NCBI GenBank assembly: GCA_963837635.1
Contig: CAWINY010000007.1
Location: 1,364,001-1,428,000, forward strand
Direction of reading: 5' to 3'
DNA: 64,000 bases
From: CAWINY01 sp963837635
GTDB taxonomy: Bacteria > Acidobacteriota > Terriglobia > Terriglobales > Acidobacteriaceae
The notes under the pieces were generated by a model. That model was not told where the DNA came from and made no database searches. It saw nothing but the letters and a program-made list of their open reading frames with translations. Of this stretch, positions 25,495-33,534 are shown in pieces (the first letter of the stretch is position 1; every line of letters begins with the position of its first letter). The position numbers were made by a program, and so were the translations under genes.

Positions 25495-26006
25495 TGGCAA
25501 CCGTAGCGCTTCTTCCCCAGCAAGACTGCCGCCGGCCGGCAGAACCCGCCGGCCAGATGCCGGCGCCACCGTCGAACGGCAACGGGCGGGCATGGCGCGG
25601 CACGCCGGAGGTCTATATCTCCAAGGCGATCGATAACTCGCGCCTGGTCCGCCAGACGGATCCGGCACGCCGGCGCGAGATGGCGGCCTTCGTCGCCGCC
25701 CTGGCGCTGCTGTTCGCGCTCGTCATGGTGTATGCCTTGCAACACTTCAAGGCGATCGAGTATGGCTATCGCATCGAAGCGCTGCGCTCGCAACGCGAAG
25801 CTCTGATCGAGGCCAACCGCCAGCTCAAGTTGGACGAGGCCTCGCTCCGCGATCCCGACCGCATCAACCAGCTTGCCCAGCAGATGGGGCTGCAGTCGCC
25901 GCAGGCGGGGCAGGTGATGCGCATGGAAGCGGGCGACACGGGCGACAACTCTGCGCCGGTGATGGCGCGCATGGCACCGGTATCGGTGATTTCGGCAACA
26001 CGATAG
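25494..26006 (+). CDS. ftsL: FtsL-like cell-division protein
   Basis: The 170-residue protein has a cytoplasmic N-terminus, one transmembrane helix (residues about 63-81, AAFVAALALLFALVMVYAL) and a periplasmic coiled coil (RIEALRSQREALIEANRQLKLDEA) with the SLRDPDRINQLAQQMGL segment typical of FtsL. FtsL works with FtsB and FtsQ to activate FtsWI. Position between rsmH and ftsI is diagnostic. The N-terminal tail is long for FtsL, and residues about 11-26 (CRRPAEPAGQMPAPP) are encoded by a fragment of the GCCGGCG repeat. The start overlaps the stop of the preceding small gene. Confidence 0.88.
   Translation: MATVALLPQQDCRRPAEPAGQMPAPPSNGNGRAWRGTPEVYISKAIDNSRLVRQTDPARRREMAAFVAALALLFALVMVYALQHFKAIEYGYRIEALRSQREALIEANRQLKLDEASLRDPDRINQLAQQMGLQSPQAGQVMRMEAGDTGDNSAPVMARMAPVSVISATR
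25527..25570. repeat. Half copy of the GCCGGCG inverted-repeat element inside ftsL
   Basis: CCCGCCGGCCAGATGCCGGCG at 25545 matches the right arm of the elements at 17139 and 22013 (CCCGCCGGCGAGACGCCGGCG) at all but two of 21 bases, and a short GCCGGCCGGC left arm precedes it. It is read in frame and adds PAGQMPAP to the FtsL tail. Confidence 0.65.
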
Positions 26007-26038
26007 GGCGTCTAGAGCAATTTTGAATTACTGTGGCT

Positions 26039-26183
26039 GGGTGGAGCAGGCCTTCAGGCCTGCAAGAAGAAGCTGGATTCTTTCTGCGCTTTAGCGCCTG
26101 CGGTGAATGATTCACACTACCTCAGCGGCTAAAGCCGGACTATATGTGAGGCGTAAATACAGGCCTAAAGGCCTGCTCCACCC
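26039..26183. repeat. 145-bp inverted-repeat element between ftsL and ftsI
   Basis: GGGTGGAGCAGGCCT at the left and AGGCCTGCTCCACCC at the right are perfect inverted ends. Inside are small hairpins GCGC-TTTA-GCGC and CGGCT-AA-AGCCG. It splits the otherwise compact dcw cluster. Confidence 0.9.
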
Positions 26184-26259
26184 ATTTCATGAATACACCG
26201 GGCCTAGCAGTTAGACCTTCTCGCCAACGACCAGTCACCAACGACTAACGACGGGGACC

Positions 26260-28407
26260 ATGGTGGCGGAGCTTCTCAAATCACCGAAAAATCGACTCTA
26301 CTGCCTCGCCGCCATCCTTGTACTATGGACCACCGCGGTGGGCGCCCGCTTGATCAAGCTCCAGGTGCTGGATTACGGCGTGTGGCAGCAGCGCGCCCAA
26401 CATCAGCAGCAGCGAACCGTCGAAGTCCCGCCCCCGCGTGGCATCATCTATGACCGCAATGGCCACGAGCTGGCCATGTCGGTGAAGGTCGATTCCTGGT
26501 TCGCGGTCCCCAGCGAAATCCCCGACCATGCGACCACCGCCTCGCTGCTCGCTCCCATCGTGGGCGTACCCCCGGCGGAGTTGTTGGCCCGCATGACGGC
26601 CTCCCGCAGCTTCTGCTGGGTGGCGCGCAAGGTGGACAACGAGACCAGCGCCCGCATCCGTAATTTGAACCTACACGGAATTTATCCTTTAAAGGAGCCC
26701 AAACGCTTCTATCCGAAGCGTCAACTGGCGGCGCAGGTGCTGGGTTATGTGGGCCTGGATGACGATGGTCTGGGCGGCATCGAGCACTATTTCGACGAAG
26801 ATTTGCGCGGCATCTCCGGCCGCATGATGATCAGCGTGGACGCGCATCGCGCCCGCTTCGGCAGGGTGGAGCGCCAGCCGGATCCGGGGCAGAACGTCGT
26901 CCTCACGGTGGACGAAAAGATCCAGTGGATCGCCGAGCGCGAAGTCGAGCTTGCGATGCAGGAGACTCACGCCGAAGCCGCCACCATCATCGTGCAGAAT
27001 CCGCACACCGGCGAAATCCTGGCCTTGGCCAACCGTCCGACCTTCGATCCCAACCTGTTTAACAGCGTGTCGCCCGCACAGCTCAAGAACCGCGCGGTGA
27101 GCGACGTCTACGAGCCGGGTTCGATGTTCAAGACGGTGACGGTCTCGGCCGCGCTGGACGAGAAGGTAACAACTCCGGAAGAAAAGTGGGACGCCTCGCA
27201 AGGTTTCATCGTGGTCGGCGGGGCGCGCATGCGCGATGCGCACCACATGGGCGTGCTGACTACGGCGGAGGTGCTGGCCCACTCCAGCAACGTGGGCGCG
27301 ATCAAGATCGGCATGCGCCTTGGCCCGGACAGGCTTTACAAGTACATCCGCGCCTATGGCTTCGGGCAGGCCACGGGAATCGAGTTGCCGGGCGAATCGC
27401 GGGGACTGGTCAAGCCGGTGAAGAACTGGTCCAACACCTCGATCGGGGCCATGTCCATCGGCCAGGAGGTCGGCATCACGCCGGTGCAGGCTATTTCTGC
27501 GGTGTCCGCAATCGCGAACGATGGGATGTGGAATGCGCCGCGCATCGTCGCCGGCGTGACTCCGCCGAACAAGGGACCGCAGAACATCGTCTTTCATCCC
27601 GCGGATTCCAAGCGCGTCATCTCCACCCTTACCGCCGCGCAGATGAAACAACTGATGGAAGGCGTGGTGCTGTTCGGCACCGGACGCAAGGCGCTCCTCG
27701 ATGGCTACACCTCGGCCGGTAAAACCGGCACCGCCCAGAAGGCGAACCCGAACGGCGGTGGATACAGCGGCAAGTACGTGGCCTCATTTGTCGGCTTTGC
27801 GCCGGTGAATACGCCTGCCATTACGGTCGCGGTGATTATCGATTCCGCGCAGGGTCTGCATCAGGGCGGGCAGATCTGCGCGCCGGTGTGGGCGCGGGTG
27901 GCGCAGCAGGTGCTCGAATACCTGGACGTGCGGCACGATGTCGAACCCAAGGCCTCGCAGCGCGCGGTACTTCGTGCCCAGGTAAAAGATAGCGACTTGG
28001 ACGAAGAAACTCCCGACCACATCGGGGCGGCGCTGCCGCTGAACGAAGCGGCGACCACTGCTCCGATGACTGCTAATGTTCCCATGCGCCCCGCGCCTCC
28101 GAATGCCGGGTCCCAACTATTGAATGCCGCCGCCGTGAAGCTCATGCCCGCGGCATCAGTACCTTTGCCGAATGCTGCCGCACAAACTGCACCTACCGCA
28201 GTATCGGGCGGACCGGTCGTGCTCCAGGTCGGAGGAGCGATTGTACCCAGCTTCCTGGGAAAATCTCTGCGCGGCGCAATTGAGACGGCCCAGTCAGAGG
28301 GAGTGGAGATCGAAGCCGTGGGCAACGGCGTGGCGCGCCAGCAGGAGCCAGCTCCGGGTTCCCGCCTGATGCCGGGGGCCAAGGTCGTGGTTAGGTTTGG
28401 AAGGTAA
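26260..28407 (+). CDS. ftsI: Division-specific penicillin-binding protein (FtsI/PBP3) with C-terminal PASTA domain
   Basis: A class B transpeptidase of septal peptidoglycan. Residues about 11-33 form the membrane anchor. The dimerisation domain follows (PPPRGIIYDRNG, RFYPKRQLAAQVLGYVG). The transpeptidase domain carries the SxxK serine at 288 (EPGSMFK), SSN at 342-344 and KTGT from 488. After an Ala/Pro-rich linker (about 600-655) there is one PASTA domain (VVLQVGGAIVPSFLGKSLRGA), a feature of Spo VD/PBP2x-like enzymes. At 715 residues it is longer than E. coli FtsI. murE, which normally follows, is absent: the strand switches after 215 bp. Confidence 0.95.
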   Translation: MVAELLKSPKNRLYCLAAILVLWTTAVGARLIKLQVLDYGVWQQRAQHQQQRTVEVPPPRGIIYDRNGHELAMSVKVDSWFAVPSEIPDHATTASLLAPIVGVPPAELLARMTASRSFCWVARKVDNETSARIRNLNLHGIYPLKEPKRFYPKRQLAAQVLGYVGLDDDGLGGIEHYFDEDLRGISGRMMISVDAHRARFGRVERQPDPGQNVVLTVDEKIQWIAEREVELAMQETHAEAATIIVQNPHTGEILALANRPTFDPNLFNSVSPAQLKNRAVSDVYEPGSMFKTVTVSAALDEKVTTPEEKWDASQGFIVVGGARMRDAHHMGVLTTAEVLAHSSNVGAIKIGMRLGPDRLYKYIRAYGFGQATGIELPGESRGLVKPVKNWSNTSIGAMSIGQEVGITPVQAISAVSAIANDGMWNAPRIVAGVTPPNKGPQNIVFHPADSKRVISTLTAAQMKQLMEGVVLFGTGRKALLDGYTSAGKTGTAQKANPNGGGYSGKYVASFVGFAPVNTPAITVAVIIDSAQGLHQGGQICAPVWARVAQQVLEYLDVRHDVEPKASQRAVLRAQVKDSDLDEETPDHIGAALPLNEAATTAPMTANVPMRPAPPNAGSQLLNAAAVKLMPAASVPLPNAAAQTAPTAVSGGPVVLQVGGAIVPSFLGKSLRGAIETAQSEGVEIEAVGNGVARQQEPAPGSRLMPGAKVVVRFGR

Positions 28408-28622
28408 GGGGCTGAACCGAACCGCAGGTGATAAGAAGCTTTAATTTCCGAGTTGTCGACAACACACCCGGAACCCAGAAACGTCGAGCGCTAAATCCAG
28501 ACGACGATTCCAAGACCCTCGGGCGTTTGTCGGTGCGGATTTGTCCGGACTCAGTGATGCGGCGACGATAGCGGGGTTTGAGCAGCAGATTAAAGAGGGA
28601 AAATTCCAAAAGGGCAGCGGGC

Positions 28623-29135
28623 TTATGCGCCTGCGCCTTGCCATCCGGTGCGGAAACCAAGGTTTCTGTTGAGCGCAAACGGGCCGATACATTGCACGCC
28701 GACACCGGCGCATACATCAGGAACTTTGCGATTTTGTCGCTGTGCCGATGGTCTGGAAACTTCTGTTGTGACTACGCAGCGTTCCGCCGGATTTACGAGC
28801 GCATAAGCGATTAAGAAAGGGTCCCGCCCAATTTTCTCGATTTCGTCGTCAGTGAGATCAGCGGCGTAGCCAGTTGTGACTACATGCTGCACTAGATCGG
28901 CGTCAACGGTTTCTTCCAGTAAGAGAGCGCCCTTGTTTTCATCGTTTGAGATCCAAACTTTCAGCGGATCATCGTCGTGGCCTTCTTCTATTTCCTCCAT
29001 CACTTCCTGGGGGATTTTTACTTGGCCGTTCGCACCCTGGCGCTGTAGCCAAGTCCAAAATTCAGGCACCTGATCGAGTGCGTAATAAGAATTGCTTGCG
29101 GTAATGAGAACGTTGGCGTCGAGCAGATAGAGCAT
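28623..29135 (-). CDS. DUF4411 family protein (PIN-like)
   Basis: A 170-residue protein beginning LYLLDANVLITASNSYY, with the first acidic residue of a PIN-type nuclease core. Further conserved acidic positions are in EVMEEIEEGHDDDPLKVW, IGRDPFLIAYAL and NRKVPDVCAGVGV, and VVTTEVSRPSAQRQNRK is characteristic of DUF4411. PIN proteins are metal-dependent RNases, many being toxins. Its ATG overlaps the stop of the upstream XRE-ImmA gene (TGATG), so the two are coupled. This pairing is widespread in bacteria and is suspected to be a toxin-antitoxin or stress module; the activity here is inferred. Confidence 0.85.
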   Translation of the reverse strand: MLYLLDANVLITASNSYYALDQVPEFWTWLQRQGANGQVKIPQEVMEEIEEGHDDDPLKVWISNDENKGALLLEETVDADLVQHVVTTGYAADLTDDEIEKIGRDPFLIAYALVNPAERCVVTTEVSRPSAQRQNRKVPDVCAGVGVQCIGPFALNRNLGFRTGWQGAGA

Positions 29136-30334
29136 CAGCGTCCTCCCTCTGTCAGGGTGCCATGAATGAGCGGTTCGACGTTTCGGGGCTTGACGCCCAA
29201 GACTTGGGCGGCTTTTGTGGGCGTGATGATCCCTTCGTCTAGCGAATGCCGCATGACGTCGAGCAGGGCATTTCCAAGCCGGTGTCGTTTAACGACGTAA
29301 TAACTAGGGCCTCCGGTGCCCGCAGGCGATTCCTCCTGTTCTACCCTTCGGCGAGCTTCGAGCCATTCTTCTCTTAAACGGTCTGCAATCTGCCGCCATG
29401 CGGTTTGCGTGATCACCTCTGCCCGCAGAAGCTTATATGCGACCATAGCGCGGCTGATTTTGCGGGCGTGGGCAAAGGGCAAAATAGCGTTGATAAGCTC
29501 ATCGACTGTCGCTCGTCTGAGGTCGGCAAGCGCCCTGATTTCGGCGGTCGGAAGAAGAACCTCCCCGGCAACATCGTTGCAGTATCCTTCAATGCGTGCT
29601 TCGGTGTTTGTCCCGCTGATGCCGGTCGTGCCCAGCCACAAATGCGTCAATTCATGAAGGACGGTGAAGGACCATGCGGCCTGAGCGTCTTGATCGTTAA
29701 TGACGATGAATGGCGCAAGTGGATCGGCTATCGCGAAGCCGCGGAACGTATCGACAGAAATGTTCGTGTGGTGACTGCCGAGATTGCCAAGCAGCAGCAC
29801 ATATACGCCGGTTGCCTCTATTTTTTCGCGCAGGTAGCTGAATGCCCGGTTTAGGTGCGGCTGCCTGCGAAATTCCCCCAAGGAGAATTGCAGGCGGTCT
29901 GTTATCCGGTGGGCTAGATCCTCCGCCGGATCGCTCATGGTCGCTGCGCCGATAAAATCAACGGCCTGCGCGGCGGTTTCTTCCATGAGGCCGCGAACAG
30001 CGGTTTGTCGGCCCCGAATGTCGCGGATCAAAGCGTCCAGTAAAGGGCTGTATTCGGGCGGTGTTCCCCCTGGCACGGTACGAAAATCTTGGCCTCGGTC
30101 TCCTGTCCGGGGCGGCTGCGAGAGATAGAAAACCAAGAGCGCACGCCTGTAAGCCTTCGCCATCCGAAGCAGGACGCTGCGCGAAGGCTGTTCATCCCCG
30201 GCTTCGAGAGCTATCAAACGCTGATCCGCCGAACGTTGGCGGGTGTCTTGAAACGCAAGGGCGTGTGCGGCCTGGTCGAGAGTCAAACCCGCTGTATTCC
30301 TTGCCCAAGACAGAATTTCAGGATTGACTGCCAT
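29135..30334 (-). CDS. XRE-family regulator with ImmA/IrrE metallopeptidase domain
   Basis: The N-terminal region (residues about 1-65) is a helix-turn-helix (LSWARNTAGLTLDQAAHALAF, IALEAGDEQPSRSVLLRMAKAY). Residues about 150-290 form an ImmA/IrrE-type zinc peptidase with VLHELTHLWLG (HExxH form HELTH) and a downstream EGYCNDVAGEVLLP glutamate. The C-terminal 80 residues contain VVKRHRLGNALLDVMRHSLDEG then ITPTKAAQVLGVKPRN, as in the DUF955 regulators paired with DUF4411. Such proteins cleave repressors or act as antitoxins. I use ATG 30334, preceded by GAGGGG; an upstream in-frame start at 30358 is less likely. Confidence 0.88.
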   Translation of the reverse strand: MAVNPEILSWARNTAGLTLDQAAHALAFQDTRQRSADQRLIALEAGDEQPSRSVLLRMAKAYRRALLVFYLSQPPRTGDRGQDFRTVPGGTPPEYSPLLDALIRDIRGRQTAVRGLMEETAAQAVDFIGAATMSDPAEDLAHRITDRLQFSLGEFRRQPHLNRAFSYLREKIEATGVYVLLLGNLGSHHTNISVDTFRGFAIADPLAPFIVINDQDAQAAWSFTVLHELTHLWLGTTGISGTNTEARIEGYCNDVAGEVLLPTAEIRALADLRRATVDELINAILPFAHARKISRAMVAYKLLRAEVITQTAWRQIADRLREEWLEARRRVEQEESPAGTGGPSYYVVKRHRLGNALLDVMRHSLDEGIITPTKAAQVLGVKPRNVEPLIHGTLTEGGR

Positions 30335-30762
30335 AACGAGCCCCTCAGTTTCGCTCAATACTAAACAGATGTGGAAGGGAAGGAAAGTGCTACTGGAAAT
30401 ACCCTTTTGTGAGGAAAAACCTCGGATTTCTGGCCCCTAACAACGCGGCGAGGCCGTCGTTTGGAAAGAGAAATCAAAGCGTCGTTAGCAGAACTGAACT
30501 CGCTCGGCAACGATTCATACCGATAAGTCGGCTTGTGGCAAGGTTCTCCCGACGGCTCTGCGCTGTTCAGATCGGATCACGGGCAGTCCTTTCCCACCTA
30601 TAAGGAAGCATTGCCGACTACCCCAACCAGAGAAGACGGGATCATTGGAAATCGAGTAGGAGTGGGGCGGCTGTCCAGAATGAGAAACGCCCCACATCTG
30701 CCGGGCAGATGTGGGGCACCGTCGCTAACGTGGTGCGGTTGCAAAGAACCGCCGTGACGCAA
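30335..30762. other. 428-bp intergenic region, no gene seen
   Basis: Short open frames here lack support. Apart from the palindrome at 30690-30720 I see no strong hairpin. The region should hold the promoter of the XRE-ImmA/DUF4411 pair and the 3' end of the redox-complex operon. Confidence 0.5.
30690..30720. repeat. Palindromic repeat CCCACATCTGCC-GGGCAGATGTGGGGCACC
   Basis: Same core and tail as the copies at 4918 and 8192 but with almost no loop. It lies about 40 bp after the last gene of the redox-complex operon and may work as its terminator. Confidence 0.9.
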
Positions 30763-31185
30763 TTAACTAACGCGGGCCGATAGCGTTTTGCGCGAAACCA
30801 ACTCGTTGACCTTGGCCAGAAACTCTGCACGGTCCGGGGGCTTCTCGAAGTAGCCGTCCGGGGGAGGAACCTGGCGGCGGGTCTCGATGAAGTGTTTGAA
30901 TTCATGCGAGACGCCGGTCAGCATCACCACCGGAATCGCAGAGGTCTGCGAATTCTCTTTCAAGTTCCGGTACATGCGCACCCCGGTCTCTTCCGGCATG
31001 TTGATGTCCAGAACGATCAGATCCGGATGTTCTGCCTTGGTTAGTGCAAAGCCCTCTTTTCCATCCTGGGCCTTGATGACAGAATAGCCGTTATCTTCCA
31101 ATAGGGTCGCGACGAAGGTGACGACATCGGCCTCATCGTCGACCACGAGGATCTTCATTCCGTTCTTCTCATTCATGGTGATCAC
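30763..31185 (-). CDS. Single-domain response regulator (Rrf1-like)
   Basis: A 140-residue stand-alone receiver: acidic pocket VVDDEADVV, phospho-acceptor Asp in LIVLDINMPEETG, Thr in VVMLTG, and Lys in GYFEKPPDRAEF. No DNA-binding or enzymatic output domain. Rrf1, encoded at the end of the hmc operon of Desulfovibrio vulgaris, is a comparable receiver (known from the literature), and this gene is likewise the last of an Hmc-like operon. The 5' end overlaps the preceding receiver gene by 4 bp. Signal output is unknown. Confidence 0.88.
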   Translation of the reverse strand: MITMNEKNGMKILVVDDEADVVTFVATLLEDNGYSVIKAQDGKEGFALTKAEHPDLIVLDINMPEETGVRMYRNLKENSQTSAIPVVMLTGVSHEFKHFIETRRQVPPPDGYFEKPPDRAEFLAKVNELVSRKTLSARVS

Positions 31186-31697
31186 CGTAATCCTTTGTGC
31201 TTGAGGGCATCCAAGGCCCGTTGTAAAGACTTACTGTCGGCGCCGGACAGGGCGCTGACCAGTTCATTGCGAAGTTGATCGGGATCGTTGTCCGCGGCTT
31301 CCCCGGCCTCCAGGCCGAGCAAGCGGCGCACCGCCGAGACGTAGGAATCGGGATGCACCGGCTTCTCCAGATAGACGCCGGGGCCCGACATGGTCATTTC
31401 CTCGAAATCGGTCTTCCCCACATCGTCGCGCGCATGGCCGGTGACGATGAGTATGGGGATTCTGGCCAGGTGCTTGTCCTTCTGCAGGTCACGGTGCACC
31501 TTGATGCCGGAATGGTGCGGCATCACCAAATCCAGGGAGATCAGGTCGGGCGGATTGCGCCGGGCCAACTCCAAGGCCTGGAGACCATCGCAGGCGGTCT
31601 CCACTACGAAGCCGGCATCTTCGAGCGCAGTCTTCAGATACTCGCGAACGTCCGCTTCGTCGTCTACCACCAGAATTCGTTTTGGCATGATGTTCAT
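31182..31697 (-). CDS. Single-domain response regulator with C-terminal helical tail
   Basis: The 171-residue protein has a receiver domain (residues about 1-125) with ILVVDDEADVREY, the Asp in LISLDLVMPHHSG, VTGHAR and the Lys in GVYLEKPVHPDS, followed by about 45 charged residues (DPDQLRNELVSALSGAD) without a recognised output fold. It overlaps the kinase gene by 4 bp and the second receiver by 4 bp, so all three signalling genes are translationally coupled. Together they could form a short phosphorelay or compete for the same kinase. Confidence 0.88.
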   Translation of the reverse strand: MNIMPKRILVVDDEADVREYLKTALEDAGFVVETACDGLQALELARRNPPDLISLDLVMPHHSGIKVHRDLQKDKHLARIPILIVTGHARDDVGKTDFEEMTMSGPGVYLEKPVHPDSYVSAVRRLLGLEAGEAADNDPDQLRNELVSALSGADSKSLQRALDALKHKGLR

Positions 31698-33532
31698 GAT
31701 GTAGTCCGATCCGAGTTTGAGTGTTCCGCGGCCTTGCGGGCGATAGCCTCCAGCCGCTCGCGCGGCAAGCGTATGCGGAATGTCGATCCTTGTCCAGGCG
31801 TTGACTCCATGTCGAGCCGGCCGCCGTGCTCCTGCACGATCTTACGCGTGGTGAGCAGCCCGAGGCCGGTGCCCTTGGTTCCCTTGGTAGTAAAAAAAGT
31901 AGTAAAGACCTTGCCCTGAACTTCCCAATCCATGCCGTCGCCGTTGTCGACCACCTCGAAGACCAGAGTATTTCCATCTTCCCGGGTGCGCAGTACGACT
32001 TTGCCGCCTTTTTCCGGGCGCATCCCGGCAGCATCAATGCCGTTCGAGAGCAGATTGGTAATGCAAGTCTCCATCCCTTGGGGGTCCAGCGATGCCGGCT
32101 TTACCTCCGGCCCCGCTTCCAGGGACAACTCCACTCCCTGAAGACGTGCAGCCTCAACGTACAGGTTGACGATATCCCGCGCCAAGGAGTTGGGGTCGGT
32201 GGGGCGAAGTTCCGGTATTCGTCCTTTGGCGAAAGCAAGAAAATCCTTCACCAAAGTCGTCGTCTTTTCAAAGTTACGCTGCAGGATCTCCCAGCCGGTG
32301 GTGATCCGGGTGGCATCGCTGCGGGAGAAGCCGCTATCCATCATGTACATTCCGCCTTCGAGTCCCATCAGAAGGTTCTTGATGGTGTGGGCCAGACCGG
32401 CCACGGTTTGTCCCACCGCCGCCAGTCGCTCGGCGTCCAGCTTCTCCTGCTCCAGGTGCTTGAGCTCCCGCAGGTCGCGCAGAAAGGCGGCGCGGCCCAG
32501 TTTGCGGCGCCCGCTCTTGAGTTCAAAGGCAGTCAGCGAAATGGGGATCTCCTGCTGGTGGGCTGAATGGAGGGCCACCTCCGGCACCACCAGAGCATCC
32601 TCTTCGCCGACTGCCGGCCCGAAGAACGGCTCCGGCAGCATCTGTCGAAAACGTGCTGCCGTGGGCAACTGCCCGGCCGTCCATTCCAACAGCTCGCGCG
32701 CGGCGGCATTCATAATGGCGGGATCGCCATCGGGATCGACAGCAACGATTCCCGACGGAGAATTGCGGATCAGGGCCTCGTAGAAATCATGAGTCCTACG
32801 CACCTCGCGTTCCAGTTCGTGAAGTTGCGTAATGTCCGTAATCATCTGGATGACATGCACCACCCCGTCCTGGCCTCGGGAAAGGGGTGAGCTGGAAACC
32901 ATGTAATGAGCCACGGACCCGTCTTTATGGACACCGGTCTCGCTGGCCACGTGGGCGCCCGCATCCGCGAAGGCCAACGCCGCCGAGCACTTGTTGCAGG
33001 CGGCCTTGCGCCGCTTGCAGACCTCGTAGCAGGACTTCCCTTGCGGGTCCCCGAACAACTTGCGGAACTTCTCATTGGCCCGGATCACCCGAAAGCTGCG
33101 GTCGATCACGAAGGCGGGGCACGGCACGCGTTCGAAGAGCAGGTCGTATTCCCGCTGCCAGGTGCGGGTTTCGGTCAGGTCGGTGGTCATCTCCAGGACG
33201 TATTCGACCTGCCCGCTTTCGTCTTTCACCGGCGCCAGATGCACCACGTAGTGGCAAGTCCGGCCGTGCCGGTCCACGCCCGTTTCATCGGATACCCGCA
33301 CCCGCCCGTCCTGGAAAGTCGGTAAGGCTTGGCACCCTTCGCAGGGCTGGGGCGACCGCTTATAGACTTCATGACAGCGGCGGTTCCGCCAATCCCCGAA
33401 GTACTCTTCAAAGCTTTGGTTGGCCGCCACGATGTTGAAGTCGCGGTCAATGGCAGCCACGTTGAAGGGCACCAGGTCAAACAGGCTTCGGCCCAGGAGC
33501 TGGTCGAGATCGACTTTGGATTGCACTACCAT
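31694..33532 (-). CDS. PAS-domain histidine kinase of the redox-complex operon
   Basis: A 612-residue soluble kinase (no membrane helix). Three PAS domains occupy residues about 15-365. The first two each carry a Cys set (CHEVYKRSPQPCEGC and CYEVCKRRKAACNKC), suggesting metal, Fe-S or disulfide redox sensing (inference). The H box is GLAHTIKNLLMGLEGG with the phospho-accepting His, and the ATPase domain shows NLLSNGIDAAG, DNGDGMD, FFTTKGTKGTGLGLLTTRKI. It lies 2 bp from the NrfD-cytochrome gene and overlaps the following receiver. It may sense quinone or redox status and adjust the complex. Confidence 0.9.
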   Translation of the reverse strand: MVVQSKVDLDQLLGRSLFDLVPFNVAAIDRDFNIVAANQSFEEYFGDWRNRRCHEVYKRSPQPCEGCQALPTFQDGRVRVSDETGVDRHGRTCHYVVHLAPVKDESGQVEYVLEMTTDLTETRTWQREYDLLFERVPCPAFVIDRSFRVIRANEKFRKLFGDPQGKSCYEVCKRRKAACNKCSAALAFADAGAHVASETGVHKDGSVAHYMVSSSPLSRGQDGVVHVIQMITDITQLHELEREVRRTHDFYEALIRNSPSGIVAVDPDGDPAIMNAAARELLEWTAGQLPTAARFRQMLPEPFFGPAVGEEDALVVPEVALHSAHQQEIPISLTAFELKSGRRKLGRAAFLRDLRELKHLEQEKLDAERLAAVGQTVAGLAHTIKNLLMGLEGGMYMMDSGFSRSDATRITTGWEILQRNFEKTTTLVKDFLAFAKGRIPELRPTDPNSLARDIVNLYVEAARLQGVELSLEAGPEVKPASLDPQGMETCITNLLSNGIDAAGMRPEKGGKVVLRTREDGNTLVFEVVDNGDGMDWEVQGKVFTTFFTTKGTKGTGLGLLTTRKIVQEHGGRLDMESTPGQGSTFRIRLPRERLEAIARKAAEHSNSDRTTS

Positions 33533-33534
33533 CC

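Noticed and set aside
28391..28717. Frame of 108 codons overlapping the end of the DUF4411 gene
   Set aside because: It shares DNA with the end of a well-supported gene, and the sequence has no recognisable features.
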